This document shows, piece after piece, positions 22,707 through 34,142 of a DNA stretch of 64,000 nt. This DNA is from Podocnemis expansa (Eukaryota > Chordata > Testudines > Podocnemididae). The notes below the pieces were generated by a model, which ran no database searches, was not told the DNA's origin, and was given only the letters and a program-made list of their open reading frames with translations. The stretch lies in NCBI GenBank assembly GCA_007922195.1, contig ML681971.1:3873857-3937856 (forward strand). Reading direction: 5' to 3'. Position 1 is the stretch's first letter. Each line of letters starts with the position of its first letter. The position numbers and the translations under genes are program-made.

Positions 22707-23334
22707 GCACACCAACCCTAAGGACTCAGACTTTACATCAGTGTTTTATGGACTATAACCCACCAGTGACAGAGCCAGCATTGCAAGGCCTCCAGTTTTA
22801 ACCCTTAAAGTGCCTCCCAGTACAGGAACTGCCTTGCTTTGGCTTCCAATAGGCAGAGCTGTTGGGAATGGGATCATGATGCTGTTTCATATTCTGGTGC
22901 TTGAGACTCTTTGTCTCCTTCCAGAGATCCAGCTCCACCCATCGTTCCCCAGAACGCTATTTTTGCTAGCTTTTAAAAGGGTAAAGCAAAGAAGTGAGAG
23001 CTGGGTAAGTGGTTATTTCAGTCTTTTGCTGACACTCCCTGCTCTCAGCATCTGTTTGAGCACCGCTCCAAAGGTTAAAAAAAGCATCCACAGGGGCATA
23101 TGCTGTGAGTGCAAATAATAGTCCTGAGGCAGCCTGACCACATTAGAAATCTATGTGGGCAGCATTTGCCAGTCAGACGCTTCCCTGCACGTCAATGACT
23201 GTTTCCTGACATCACGCAAGAGCCCTGCCGCCTGTTAGTTCCAGCTCTGACTTACCATCACTAATTGGAGTGCTGCAAGAGTGAGGCAGTTATAGGTAGT
23301 ATGGTTACAGGTGTGCACTTGGCATCACTTAGAT

Positions 23335-23435
23335 CAATGTTTTTCAACCTTCTCAATACAATGGACTGGCTTTCTGCTTCCCTAAACTGTGGCAAGGAAA
23401 TCTCAGGGACTGGTGCCAGCTGTTGAAGAACACTG
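23335..23435. mobile_element. very short hAT-type MITE (101 bp)
   Basis: Ends CAATGTTTTTCAACCTTC and, inverted, CAGTGTTCTTCAACAGC. Flanks acttagat (23327-23334) and tcttagat (23436-23443) agree at 7 of 8 bases. Confidence 0.75.
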
Positions 23436-23624
23436 TCTTAGATTAAGAAGAGGACTGATTCCCAGGTAGAAGGAGCAGTGCATGATTCCACAGCATGGTT
23501 CAAAGGTGAGCTGCACAGGAAAACAAAGTGAGGTTGTACCCTTGTTGTATAAAAATGACCCAAAAATGTTAAAAATAACCCTGCTTGGGTTTTTTTGGAC
23601 TCATAGAAGTGCAGGAGTGGAAGG

Positions 23625-23906
23625 GACCATGCACCAAAGCATGGAATGGAGGACAGGGAAGTAGGAAAAGGAGGACATTGGAGGACAGATGGAGAAAATG
23701 TAACATTAATGTAATATTCTTCTGTTTTTAGGGGGCCCTGGAACATTTTCTCCTAAAAATAGAGTGTTCCAGGGTGTTCCAGCATACTTTAACCCCTGCA
23801 AGTAAAAAGTTAGACAAAATCGTCTATTTTTAAAATGCCTGCTGGATGGAGGGCATGGAGGTAAAAAGGAGGAAATGTCCTCCTTTTGTCTGACATCTGG
23901 TAACCT
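23625..23906. mobile_element. copy of the TAGGGTTACCAGAT element, left end worn
   Basis: Matches the complete element at 37799-38088 along most of its length: AAAGGAGGACA, TAATATTCTTCTGTTTTTAG, GGGGCCCTGGAAC, ACTTTAACCCCTG, then ACATCTGGTAACC at the right. The left terminal repeat is not preserved. Confidence 0.65.
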
Positions 23907-23924
23907 TAACCATGAGACATCTTC

Positions 23925-25310
23925 CAGTCTAGACCCCTGAACTCAGTGGAGTACTAAGTATTAGCTAGAACAGGGGTCTCAAACACAAATCACCATGAGG
24001 GCCGCATGAGGACCAGTAGAGGGCCTTATGGGGCTAGTACATTAGCCTGAGTGCCGCACCACTGAAACTTTTTCATACAACAATATTGCAAATATTGGTA
24101 AGAATAGTGTCGGTGCGGGCCACAAGAAATAGCTTTAGTGGCCGCATGCGGCCCATGGGCTGCATGTTTGAGACCCCTGAGCTAGAATCTTGACCATGCC
24201 TGACATATGTTTGTCTAACCTGCTCTTAAACCTCCAGTGACAGATATTCCACAACCTGCCTCAGCAATTCATTCTGGTGATTAAGTACCCTGACAGTTGG
24301 GAAGTTTTTCCTAATGTCCAACCTAAACCACCCTTGCTGTAATTCAAGACAATTTCTTCTCATCTTATGCTCAGAGGTTAGAGAAAGATTTTTCTTCCTC
24401 TTCCTTGTAACAGCTTTTTGTGTGCTTGAGAACTGTTACTGTGTCTGTCTGTCCCCCACCTCAGTTTTCTCTTCTCCAGACTAAACAAACTCAGTTTTTT
24501 CAATATGTCCTCCATTGGTCATGTTTTCTAGACCTTTAATCATTTTTGTTGCTCTTTTCTAGACTTTCTCCAGTTTGGCCACATCTTTCCTGAAATGTGG
24601 CTCCCAGAAGTGGACATTATACTCCACTTGAGGCCTTATCAGCACAGAGTATAGCAGAAGAATTTTTTTGAGTCTTGCTTATAACACTCTTGCTAATACA
24701 GCCCAGAATGATGTTTGCTTGTTTTGCAACAGTGTTATACCGTTGACCTATAGTTAACTTATGAACCACTATGACACCCAGATCCCTTTCCACAGTACTG
24801 CTTCCTAGGCAGCCATTCTCCATTGTGCATGTGCACAACTGATTTTTTCCTTCCTAAGTGGAGTACTCTGTCTGCTTTTGTCCTTATCAAAATTTCATCT
24901 TATTTACTTCAGGCCATTTCTTCAGTTTGTCTAAATCATTTTGCATTTTAATTCTAAACTCCATCTAGGTTGCATTTTCCTAGTTTGTTCATGAGAAGGT
25001 CATGAGACAGTATCAAAAGCTTTACTAAGGTCAAGATGTACCACACCTCCCATTTCCCATATCCACCAGGCTTGGTACCCTATCAAAGAAAGCTAATAGG
25101 TTGGTTTTACACTTTGTGCTTGACAAATTCATGGTGATTCCTGTTTATCACTGGTTTATCTTCTAAGTGTTTACAAATTAACTGCTGGATTGTCTTCTCC
25201 ATTATCTTTCCAGGTACTGAAGTTAAGGTGACTGGTTTGTAATTCTTTGAGTTGTCCTTATGCCCCTATTTTATAGATTGGCATTATATTTTCCCTCATA
25301 CCCAAAGCTA
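23925..25310 (-). mobile_element. old CR1-like LINE, ORF2 relic, interrupted and internally deleted
   Basis: Read on the - strand, the high-coordinate end (about 25300-25000) carries RT region fragments: TSVPGKIMEKTIQQL, then LDLSKAFDTV (motif A, D at about 25020). Directly after this, around 24960, the frame resumes at NDLDKLKKWPEVNK. The central RT motifs, including the FADD catalytic block, are therefore deleted. The C-terminal part follows (STVERDLGVIV, KQANIILGCISKSVI) with many stops. A small element at 23971-24179 interrupts its 3' region. Clearly inactive. Confidence 0.75.
23971..24179. mobile_element. hAT-type MITE, CAGGGGTCTCAAACA ends, perfect TSD, inside CR1
   Basis: Both ends read CAGGGGTCTCAAACA inward. 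Flanked by agctagaa on both sides (23963-23970, 24180-24187). Inserted after the CR1 had landed. Relatives at 27885, 36473 and 45747. Confidence 0.9.
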
Positions 25311-26331
25311 ACAGGAGCATCAAGTTCGTTTTTCCCTGGTGGAGCTGAAGAACTCATTAGAAGTTGCACACATCCCGATTCATCCCTATGCCAGCACAGG
25401 GAGGTGGGGGAGTTAGACAGTACTCTGCTGATCATGGGGTTGCTTCTTAGTGTGTGTGTAGAGAATAACCTTTTTGGGTTTCCATATTCTACCTGAAAAG
25501 GAGTCCAAAGGGACTGGTAAATTGCTCCTGGGAGCTTTCTTAGTCCCTTAATTGTAGTGCAGATAGTACCAAATCTTTCTCAAGAGCATCTTTTCTTCTA
25601 AACATTATTCAGGCATTTGAGTCATGTAAGTAGATATGTTTTATAGCTACAGCACCTAAGCCAATTAGAATTTTGAAAAAAATCACAGCCCCTCTCAGTT
25701 AATCACATTTCATTGACTCACTAACCATTGTCAGTGCTCTGATCATCCAGAGCTTTAGTAAAAACAGAGCAGAGAGGGCATGAATTTCTAATACAGAAAA
25801 CTAATGGAAAGCTTGAAAGAATTTCCCTTTTTCTAGACACTACAAAGAGCCAAAATGGGCACAATCCCCCATCTTTACCCCCTCCACGTTTTCAGACTTT
25901 ACTTTACAAGGGCAGAGATGGGGAGACTTTAGCCAGGCACAGCCAGTGTAAATCCAGCCTTGACAGACGCATCTTGCAGTGTTTTATAAGTGTGTTTGGG
26001 TGCTGGTGTATTTGCAAAGGGAGCAAGTTCTGCAAGCATGACTTGCTAAGAAGAATGCCTTGTTTTTCTCCCTCAAGTTTTGCACTCAGAAGAGCTCAGG
26101 AATATTGTTCCATTGGATACAGAGAGCTGAGAAGCTGAGTGGTAGTGATTCAATCAGCTGCTGGACAACACAGGATGCTGTAGTGACATGCAGTCTCTCA
26201 CAGCTGCATGAAGCCTACAGCTAAGTGTGAGTCTGGGACTGGGATGTTCATCCTGGGAAATCACTTCCACATTATCCAGATTTCAGAGAAAATTCATTTT
26301 TCTCTTCTGTCTGTCCCATCTAAATAATGAG
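25311..26331. other. unassigned DNA
   Basis: No gene or delimited repeat recognised. Confidence 0.35.
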
Positions 26332-26870
26332 CAGGCCCAGCCTTTTTTTGGTTTATTAGACCTAGCACAATGTCTGCCTAGAACAGCACAACAGGAGCAG
26401 GCTGGATGAAGGCCCTGGGCTGCCCACTTTTGAGGTCCTCCCCCAAGATCTTAGAGTACCACAACCTGTGGATGGGGTGGCACTCAGGTATGCCAGCCCT
26501 CGAGCTGCCCAGCAGACCCACCAGCCATGTGGGGCAGGGCAGCACGAGTGCTGTGGGGAGCCCTGGGACCTGCTCTGGCAGACCAGCCAGCCCAGTGGTG
26601 GGGTAGCACTCAGCAGCAGTACTTCAGGAGTGGGGGCAGGGGCAGAGCTGGCTGGAGTACATTGTGGCCTCTGGCAGCAGCCCTCCAGGGCCAGGAGTGC
26701 TGTCAGGCCACCCATGGGGGCACCCAGTGCTAGCAGAGGAGACCTGCCAAGCCACCCTGAGCTGCAGGAGCTTGGTGGACTCTGTGCTGGTTTGAGCACG
26801 GTTGGATTATTGCAGGACAGTGGCAGTGGAGTCTCTTTAGCCTAGGGTCTGGTACTGCAGCCCCTAAAGT
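26332..26870. repeat. GC-rich block, possible worn hAT-type element
   Basis: A sharp rise in GC content, with CAGGCCCAGCCTTT at the left and an inverted AAGGCTGGACTTTAG at the right. The flanking octamers do not match, so it is only a candidate element. Overlapping open frames on both strands follow from composition. Confidence 0.35.
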
Positions 26871-27876
26871 CCAGCCTTAATCTAGACCTGCACAGGAGAA
26901 GATAAAATCCTGAGATGGAAGAAACACTTCTCATGACACAGCCAGCCAGCAGTGAAGCTAGCAGCAGAATGCCTAGAAATGACAGGGGAAGAGGGAAGAA
27001 CGAAACATGCTCCCCTCCCCGCTCTAGTCTACTATGAATGTTCAGGGGAGTTGTTCTCTTTTCAAAAGGGCCGGTGTGTGATTGGGGCCACAGGTCTGCG
27101 CTTAGCCACTAGGCTCGCAAGGTGAAAGAAAAGAAAGGAAGAACTTTCATTTTGCATCCTCTAGCATTCAGCTTAGCACTAAAACACTTGCCAAGGCCTG
27201 GATGAAAAGCCCATCCCTGGATTTCATACTTGGACTCGTGGACAGAGGCAGGAAGGGTGCATGGAGCCAATGCTGAGCAGAAATTTGGTTTGAGATCATT
27301 GTAACTCCCCTTCATTTGAGGCAAGACATGCACTGTTCTGCTTTGGCAATGGAGCCAAGTAAGTTTTCTGTCATGTGCTTCCACTGAAAGCCTTGGAAGG
27401 AAGTGCCTGGGTGCATGGATGGAGGGGCGTGTCCCTAACAGTGCAGTGCCAGGTCCCAGATACTTGCCAGGAATCTAAATGTGAATACTGCTTGGGAGGA
27501 AATTGGAGCTGTTCTGACCGGCCAAGGACCTTCCATCAGCTGCTTTGGAGCAAAGAGGCCCTTCCCATGCCTTGCACATCCTGCCAGAATGGGGGAAGAT
27601 TTGTGTGTTAATAATTAGAAGAAAATTGGGAATCAATGGTAATGATTATGAGACCACTGAATAACTGACTCTACTTTGCTGCATGGTGGCGCCGAAGTAG
27701 GCACGTGCTATTCCAAAGCTTTCTCTTACTTTGCTCTGCCAAATGCCAATTCAGCTTCAGTCCTGAAGTGCTATTACAAAGGTGACCTCCCTGTGTGTGT
27801 GCCAGTGCATCTCAATCTAGGCCCATTGCCCCTCCTGCCATTGCTTTTCTGGGCCTCTCCCAAGAAGAGTGGGTGG
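26871..27876. other. unassigned DNA
   Basis: No gene recognised. Confidence 0.35.
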
Positions 27877-27884
27877 CTCTAGGG

Positions 27885-28068
27885 CAGGGGTCTCAAACAC
27901 GTGGCCCGCGGGCTGCACGCAGCCCCAAAGCGATTTCCTGTGGCCTGCAATGACACTATTATTACCAATATTTGCAATATTGTATGAAAAAGTTTCAGTG
28001 CTGCAGCCCTCGGGCTAATGTACTACTCCTCATGTGGCCCTTGTGGTTATTTGAGTTTGAGACCCCTG
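27885..28068. mobile_element. hAT-type MITE, CAGGGGTCTCAAAC ends
   Basis: Both ends read CAGGGGTCTCAAAC inward. Flanks ctctaggg (27877-27884) and ctctagga (28069-28076). The right flank is shared with the next element. Confidence 0.9.
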
Positions 28069-28076
28069 CTCTAGGA

Positions 28077-28759
28077 CAGTGGTTCCCAACCTTTTCTCTG
28101 CCATGGCACACCTTGAGACCTTCGAATTTTTTGAGGCACACCATCATTAAAAAAACCATGAATATTCAATTTAACTTAAATTACTTATGAATATTCATGA
28201 ACAGTGTCTCAGTGTTTTGGAAATGCCGCTATGTGGCGTAGTAGGGATAGTAGAGCAGGGGTGGCAAAGCAGAGGAGGTCAGGAGTTGTGTGCAGTGGCA
28301 GAAGTGAGTCTAGAGAGCAGACCAGGGTAGGGGCGGCAAAAGAGAACAAGGGGAGCCATGTGGGGAACAGCACAAGGGGTGCTCTGCAGAGGGAGATTCA
28401 CACACTCCCGGCCTCCCACAGCAATCTGCTGCCTGGGCTTAAGGTGGAGCTACCAAAACGCTGCCTTCCAGCTGCTTGTGCTATTTTTAGCGGGACCCCT
28501 GGAACTCCATGTTTGAGTGCCTTCCTCTATTTTTAGGGGGGCTACAAGGCTGCCTGCCTAAAAATAGGGGGTCCCGGAACTGTATTCCAGTGCCTTCCCC
28601 CTTACCTTAAACCCTGCCTTTTCCCAGCCCTGCACAGCCTACGTGGCTGGGCTGAGCAGGGAAAGAACTTTAACGTCAGGTCTTGGGGATGCTCGTGGCA
28701 TACTTTAGGTGTTGCTGTGGCACACCAGTGTGCCCCGGCACACTGGTTGGGAACCACTG
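28077..28759. mobile_element. hAT-type MITE, CAGTGGTTCCCAACC ends, back to back with the previous one
   Basis: Both ends read CAGTGGTTCCCAACC inward. Flanks ctctagga (28069-28076) and ctctaggg (28760-28767). Interior: 'GGCACACC..TTGAG' near the left, ATGAATATTCATGA, a CTATTTTTAGGGGG/CCTAAAAATAGGGG inverted block near 28530-28570, then TTAAACCCTG. A longer relative lies at 51881-53028. Confidence 0.9.
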
Positions 28760-28767
28760 CTCTAGGG

Positions 28768-29081
28768 TATAGGAATAGACAAATAGCTATCAAGGTCCAG
28801 GGGCAAACCACTTACCTTAGCTTCTGAGAGCTAACTGGAATGGGGAAGAAAAGCCGGGGGGTGGGAGTTGGTTCCTAATCTTCCAGTGACTTCCTTCATC
28901 CAGAGTTCATTGGCAGGCCATTTGCTTTCTGAATGACCACTGTTATTGCAAGACTGTAGGGTAGTGACTGTTGAAAGCAGCTTCCCTTTTCCTATGTCAC
29001 CCTTTGTTAGAGGCACAGAGCTCAAGTATCTGGACTCAGTCTGTGGGTAATTATTCACCCCCACCTCAAACCCAGTCCAGC
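28768..29081. other. unassigned DNA
   Basis: No gene recognised. Confidence 0.35.
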
Positions 29082-29089
29082 CTTCTGGG

Positions 29090-29623
29090 CAGAGGCGTCA
29101 CTGGCCCGGGGAAGGACCTGGGGCACAGGCACAGGCCACGCCCCTGGCCCACAGGCCCTACCCCCAGCCCACAGGCCCCACCCCCTGGACGGGGACAGGG
29201 CCAGAAACTACCGTGTCACCGTGGGCGGCTAGGCCCTGCATCCCCTGCTAGGGACGGGGCCGGAAGCGGCCGCAGATGGCCAGGCCCCGCATCCCCGGGT
29301 GTGGACAGGGCTGCCGCCGCCGCAGGCAGCTGGGCCCCGGATTCCCTGCCGTGGCTGCAGGGGGCCGGGTCCCAGATATCTGGCCAGGGACAGGGACGGA
29401 AGTGGCTGCAGGTGGCCGGGCCCCACATTGCAGTTGGCCGGGCCCCGAATTCCCCGCCGCAGCCGCGGGTGGCCAGGTCCTGGATCCCTGGCTGGAGACA
29501 GGGCTGCCGCAGCCACCGGCAACTGGGTCCTGGATCTCCGGCCCGATCGGGCTGGAGATCTGGGGCTCTGGCGCTAGGATTCAGGGCACGTGCCCCAGGT
29601 GCCCAGCGCCAGCGACGCCTCTG
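29090..29623. mobile_element. GC-rich hAT-type MITE with internal tandem repeats
   Basis: Ends CAGAGGCGTCACTGGC and, inverted, CAGAGGCGTCGCTGGC (15 of 16). Flanks cttctggg (29082-29089) and cttttggg (29624-29631). The interior is a degenerate tandem array of GGCCGGG/CAGGGACAGGG..GCTGC phrases. Open frames on both strands are compositional. Confidence 0.85.
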
Positions 29624-29795
29624 CTTTTGGGCTAAGTGTGTCCCAAGTATTTCATCTCCGTTCCTCATGCGTGCACAGGATTTATGGTGTCCCAGACTGA
29701 GTTTATCAAAAAGGCACAGCAAAGTTGCAGATGACACTAAGTTGGGGGCAGGGGAAGGATACAGAGTGACCTAGAGAAACTGGAGGATTGAGCCA

Positions 29796-29820
29796 ATAAA
29801 ATAAAATAAAATAAAATAAA
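29796..29820. repeat. (AAAAT)n microsatellite
   Basis: Five to six AAAAT units inside the CR1 relic. Confidence 0.9.
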
Positions 29821-29947
29821 CTCTCATGAGATTCAACAAGGACAAGTACAGTGTTGCTCACTTAGGACAAAAGAATTCCATGCACTGTTACAGACTGGGG
29901 ACCAGTTGGCTAGGCCTCAGTTCTGCAGAAAAGGACCTGCACGTTAC

Positions 29948-30471
29948 CTGGGGAGATCTTAGGGTTCCCCCCGACACACACGACATGGGGGGCCCCATCC
30001 TTGACTTTTGCCCCTGTGGCCCTTCTATAGGCCCCTGCTTCCCTCTCTGGGGCCTTCCCAGCCCTGTCACTGCCTTGCATCAGGGTCCCTGGCCCCACCA
30101 TGGCCCCCACTACCCCCCCCAGTGTGCCTGGCCCTGCCACACTCCCAGCCACCAGCCTTGCCAGGGCCTTCCCAGCCCTGGAGCAGCTCCTGCTGCAGTC
30201 CCCAGCCCCACCATGGCCTCCATCCTCCCAGAGGACCTCCATGTTAGGATCCCCCGCCCTGCTGTGGCCTCCAACCCCCTCTGCCAGGACCCCTCACTCC
30301 ACCACTGGCGTCACCACCCCCTGTGAGGGCCTCTGGCTCCAAGGGAGGTGGCAGTCACAGGCAGTCTTAGCAGGTGTGGATCCTGTGGCAACCAGGGATG
30401 TCGTGAGACCCCCTCCCCGTGTGGGGCCCTGGGCAGCTGCCCACACTTCCCACTTTCTAAGACCACCTATG
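29948..30471. mobile_element. C-rich hAT-type element inside CR1
   Basis: It splits one CR1 codon series: removing it and one flank joins DLHVT to VNKKLDLSE in frame. Ends CTGGGGAGATCTTAG and, inverted, CATAGGTGGTCTTAG (10 of 15). Flanks cacgttac (29940-29947) and cagattac (30472-30479), 6 of 8. Confidence 0.7.
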
Positions 30472-31012
30472 CAGATTACAGTGAACAAGAAGCTGGATCT
30501 GAGTGAACCGTGTGTCCTTATGCCAAGAAGGCTAATGGCATATTGGGCTGTATTTGTAGGAGCGCTGCCAGCAGCTGGGAGGGAAATGATTATTCCCTTC
30601 TATTTGGCACTGGTGAGTCCTCATCTGGAGTACTGCATCCAGTTTTGGGGCCCTCACTACAGGAAGGATGTGGACAAATTGGAGAGAGTTCAGCAGAGGA
30701 CAACTAAAATGATGAGAGGGCTAGAGCATATGACTTATGAGAAGAGGCTGAGGGAACTGGGCTTGTGTAGTCTACAGAAAAGAAAAGTGAGGTGGATTTC
30801 ATAGTGACCTTCAGATACCTGAAGGGGACTCAAGGCAGGATGGAACTAGGCTGTCCTCAGGGATCATATATGTAGTAGAAAGTGAGAGCCTAAGGCATAA
30901 GGCTAATATAACAGGTCACAGATGAAATGTGAGGCCTGGAAAACTAGGTCAGGATGCAAAATCCAAGGCAAAGTATGGTCAAGGATGTGGAAAATCACAG
31001 TCGTCTGTAAAG

Positions 31013-31308
31013 CAGGGGTCAGCAATTTACAGCATGCATGCTACCTGTAGCTGATTTTGAGTGGCACGCAGCGCGCTGTCTCTGCTGCCGGTCTTGCCAC
31101 TGGAAAGAGGGTCCCCAGAATCAGTGCTGCTGCCCTGCAAGGAACAAGCTTCTGACCTGCCCCTTGCCACTGAGGCAAGTGAGCTTCAGACCCACACCCA
31201 GCCACCAATCTGCTGCTCAGAGTGGGCTGCGGAGCTTTCCCTCACTGACACTTGGAGAGGGGCAGGGAGAGGATCGGCATAGTTGTTTAGGAAGGTTACT
31301 GACTCCTG
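31013..31308. mobile_element. hAT-type MITE, CAGGGGTCAGCAA family
   Basis: Left end CAGGGGTCAGCAATTTAC; right end, inverted, CAGGAGTCAGTAACC. Flanks ctgtaaag (31005-31012) and ctataagc (31309-31316), 5 of 8. It lies within the DNA that separates the two CR1 parts. Confidence 0.65.
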
Positions 31309-31933
31309 CTATAAGCAGTCATGGAAATTCATAGTATCTGGCTAAGATTTGGGTGCACCTGGTATTTTGCTACTTCAAGACATTATAAATAGAAAGTACC
31401 AAGACACTGAGACAGTAGCACTGGGACCTGATATTACTGAAGAGATGACATTCTATTTCCCCTTGTCAATGTCCTAACAGTATGATATATTGATATGTTT
31501 TAGTCCAGTCCCCCATACATGGAGCTAGGTTGGATTAGGTACCATCAGAGCATGGCAACTACCTGTGCAACAGGGGCAGAGCGAAACCCATCCATGAAAG
31601 TATATAAAATGGAGGTCAGAGGAAATAGCTTTGTCTGGCTTAGGAGATGACAGACAATCTTGCTGTCAAGTGAGCCATTCCATTGCATCAGGGCACACAT
31701 ATCTGAAGTATACTTGGAAGACTGTAAGTTGCTTCTTGTTGTGCTTCTTTGGAATGAACCTGGCCAAAGTGTCTTCATTCTGAACAGATCTGTGGTCATG
31801 TTGATTCATTCGATCATGAAGGAGTGCCTTGGTTAACTGCAGAAAACGGGCAGTTTACACGTAGGGAGCTCATGCATGCAGTCATTGATTAACAGCCTGT
31901 CAGTCGTCCACCTGGTTCATGACTGACAACAGT

Positions 31934-32519
31934 CAGGGCCAAATCAATGCAGGGGCTATAGGGGCTGAAGCCACAGGCCGCAGCTTAGAAGGGGGCTGTG
32001 GGCTCCAGTCCCTAAGGCCCCTGTGTGATCCGTCCCCCCTCATTTCCCCACACAGCCTAGCAAAGTGCTGCTGTGGCCTGGGCAGCGCTGGGGGTCAAGT
32101 CCCCTGCTCGCACTGGGGTGTGGAAGGTGGGGCTCTGGTGCTAGAGGCCAGGCTCTGCAGTTCTTGTCCCCCATCCCTGGGTGGATTGGTCCACCACCAG
32201 TGAGGGCAGGCTTAGCTCATGTTCACTTCACTTGGGGGTGGGGCTAGCAGGTGTGCAGTACGGTTTCCTGTGCAGCCTTCCAGGGCCCGTGGCCCTGGAG
32301 GTCTGCACTGGAGGCCACACTGTGTGCCATCCAGCCCTGCTATCCATGGGGCAGAGCATCCAGACTGGGGCCAGAGTGAAGAGTGGCTTCTGGCCCCAGG
32401 GCCCCCCAGTGCCAGCCCACCTGTAGGACACTGTGGTGGGGAGCTGGCGCCCATGTTGGGGGGGGGGGTCCAACAGTGGTAGACAGCCTGTGGTCCTGAG
32501 GCCCCTTAATTCAGCTCTG
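31934..32519. mobile_element. GC-rich hAT-type element, perfect TSD
   Basis: Ends CAGGGCCAAATCAA and, inverted, CAGAGCTGAATTAA. Flanked by acaacagt on both sides (31926-31933, 32520-32527). No coding sequence recognised. Confidence 0.85.
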
Positions 32520-33065
32520 ACAACAGTATGCACTGATGGCAGTGAATTCAGCACCATCAGATTGCTATATCCAGATCAAGTGAGTGGTGGTGAAGACCTG
32601 CTTAACCAATCTGGAAATCAATTAAATTAAAACAAATCCTCAGAAGGCATAGCACTGTGTCAGTGGGAATGCATCTCCTGAGGTGCAGCACAGCAGAGAC
32701 AGTATGCTAAAGGAAAGTCAAGAAATCAATGGTTAAGAAACCAGAGTAGCTTGCATAACTCCTGTCAATTCCTAATAAGTGTGTACTAAGCCCTGGTGGT
32801 AGCAGATCACGGAACTAGAAGCAATGGTCTCAGGTCACAGTAGCGGAGTCTTAGGTTGGATATTATGAAAAACTTTTTCCTTAGAAGGGTGGTGAAGCAC
32901 TGGAATGGGTTAACTGGATATGGTGGAATCTTCATACTTGGCAACTAACACCCACCTTCACAAAGCCCTGGCTGGAAAGATTTAATTGGGGCTGGTTCTG
33001 CTTTGAGCAGGTGGTTGGACTAGATACCTCCTGAGGTCCCTTCCAACCCTTGTATTCTATATTCT

Positions 33066-33847
33066 ACAAAGCTTGAAGTCAGCAACAACCCTGCCTTGTG
33101 GGCATGCGGCTGGCACAGATCCACTCCTGATGCTCAGCCCTGTGTTTGAAGCAGCCTGAAGAATCCACTTCCTGCCTCTCCTCAGTCCTTCATTCTCTAC
33201 AGACTCAGAGTGCTGCTGGCTTAACTCAACGCTTATCCATTCTGGTGTCCATTTCTTTTCACCTTCTGTATATTGTTTTTCTGTGACTGGCCTTGAGACG
33301 CTCTGTGGAGAGAGATCCCCTTTACTTCTTAAAATAGCCCAGCCCCTGGGCTGCAGCTGTTTTGTTCCACACTGGTATAAAGCTAGGCTGAGAAGGAGCT
33401 GTTGAGGCAGGTTACATCACTGGAGGGGAATGGAGCCTATTGGGATTAGTCAGTGGAACAGCTGGAGGCAGAGTGGATCTCCAGGAGGGAGATCTGGAAT
33501 GGTGATGGGGCAATCACAGGGGTTGGCGAGGGGTCTGGCTAGACTTGCTGGGGGTGTTATCTGAAGAAGGTTTAGCTCTGAGGAGGGAACCAAAAGAAAG
33601 CTCAGCTTGGCACTCCAAGTCCCAGAAGCTCACATGTATGTAGAGTGTGGTGTGTTTTTGTGGGGTGAGCTTCCTCAGAGAAAGTGAGGGACTCCTAAAG
33701 TCACTGTCATTACCAGCAGCAAGGGCGGCTGCTGGGAGTGGGAGGTGAGGTGAGGTGAGGCACAGGCAGGTCACGGACCAATGTGTTTCTATATTCGTAT
33801 CATTCAGAAGCCCAGGATACACTGGCACTAGCATCCACACTACTACC
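33066..33847. other. unassigned DNA
   Basis: No gene recognised. Confidence 0.35.
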
Positions 33848-33855
33848 CTCTACTT

Positions 33856-34134
33856 CAGTGGTCATCAAAGTTTGGGTGGCGACCCAGTACTGGGTCACAG
33901 ACCCACAGGTACTGGGTTGCGGCACTACCTCTGCTCCAGAGAGGGGGCTGCTGCCCCTCCCTCCCCTGCCAGCCAGCGCTCCTCCCAGGGGGAGGGGAGC
34001 AGCAGCCCTGTGTGCTCTGGCAGGCTAGCACTGCTCCCAGGAGGGGGTGTCCCATCCCTCCTACAGTGGAGTGGTCGCTGCCTAGTAGAGGGGTATGGAG
34101 GTGGGTTGGGGGGAAAAATGTTTGATGACCACTG
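33856..34134. mobile_element. hAT-type MITE, CAGTGGTCATCAAA ends
   Basis: Both ends read CAGTGGTCATCAAA inward (14 of 14). Flanks ctctactt (33848-33855) and ctctactg (34135-34142), 7 of 8. GC-rich interior. Confidence 0.9.
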
Positions 34135-34142
34135 CTCTACTG

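Larger units (their letters stand above)
29690..33065 (+). mobile_element. CR1 LINE, interrupted, ORF2 relic and 3' end
   Basis: Begins at about 29690 with the RT catalytic region (ADDTKLG from about 29725). It continues with MRFNKDKYSVAHLGQKN up to DLHVT at 29947. It resumes at 30472 with VNKKLDLSE, IIPFYLALVSPHLEYCIQFWGPHY and LERVQQRTTKMMRGLEH, to about 30840. The 3' part (about 32815-33065) has the usual 'GGTTGGATATTA..AAAACTTTTT' and the TTGTATTCTATATTCTA end. Roughly 1.97 kb lies between the two parts. An (AAAAT)n tract at 29796-29820 and several stops confirm decay. Confidence 0.8.

Noticed and set aside
26332..26870. Well-defined hAT-type element
   Set aside because: The ends look inverted but flanking octamers do not match; kept only as a low-confidence repeat.
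28971..29774. 267-codon + strand and 173-codon - strand frames
   Set aside because: They lie over the GC-rich tandem repeats of the MITE at 29090-29623; the compositions mirror each other and no domain is present.
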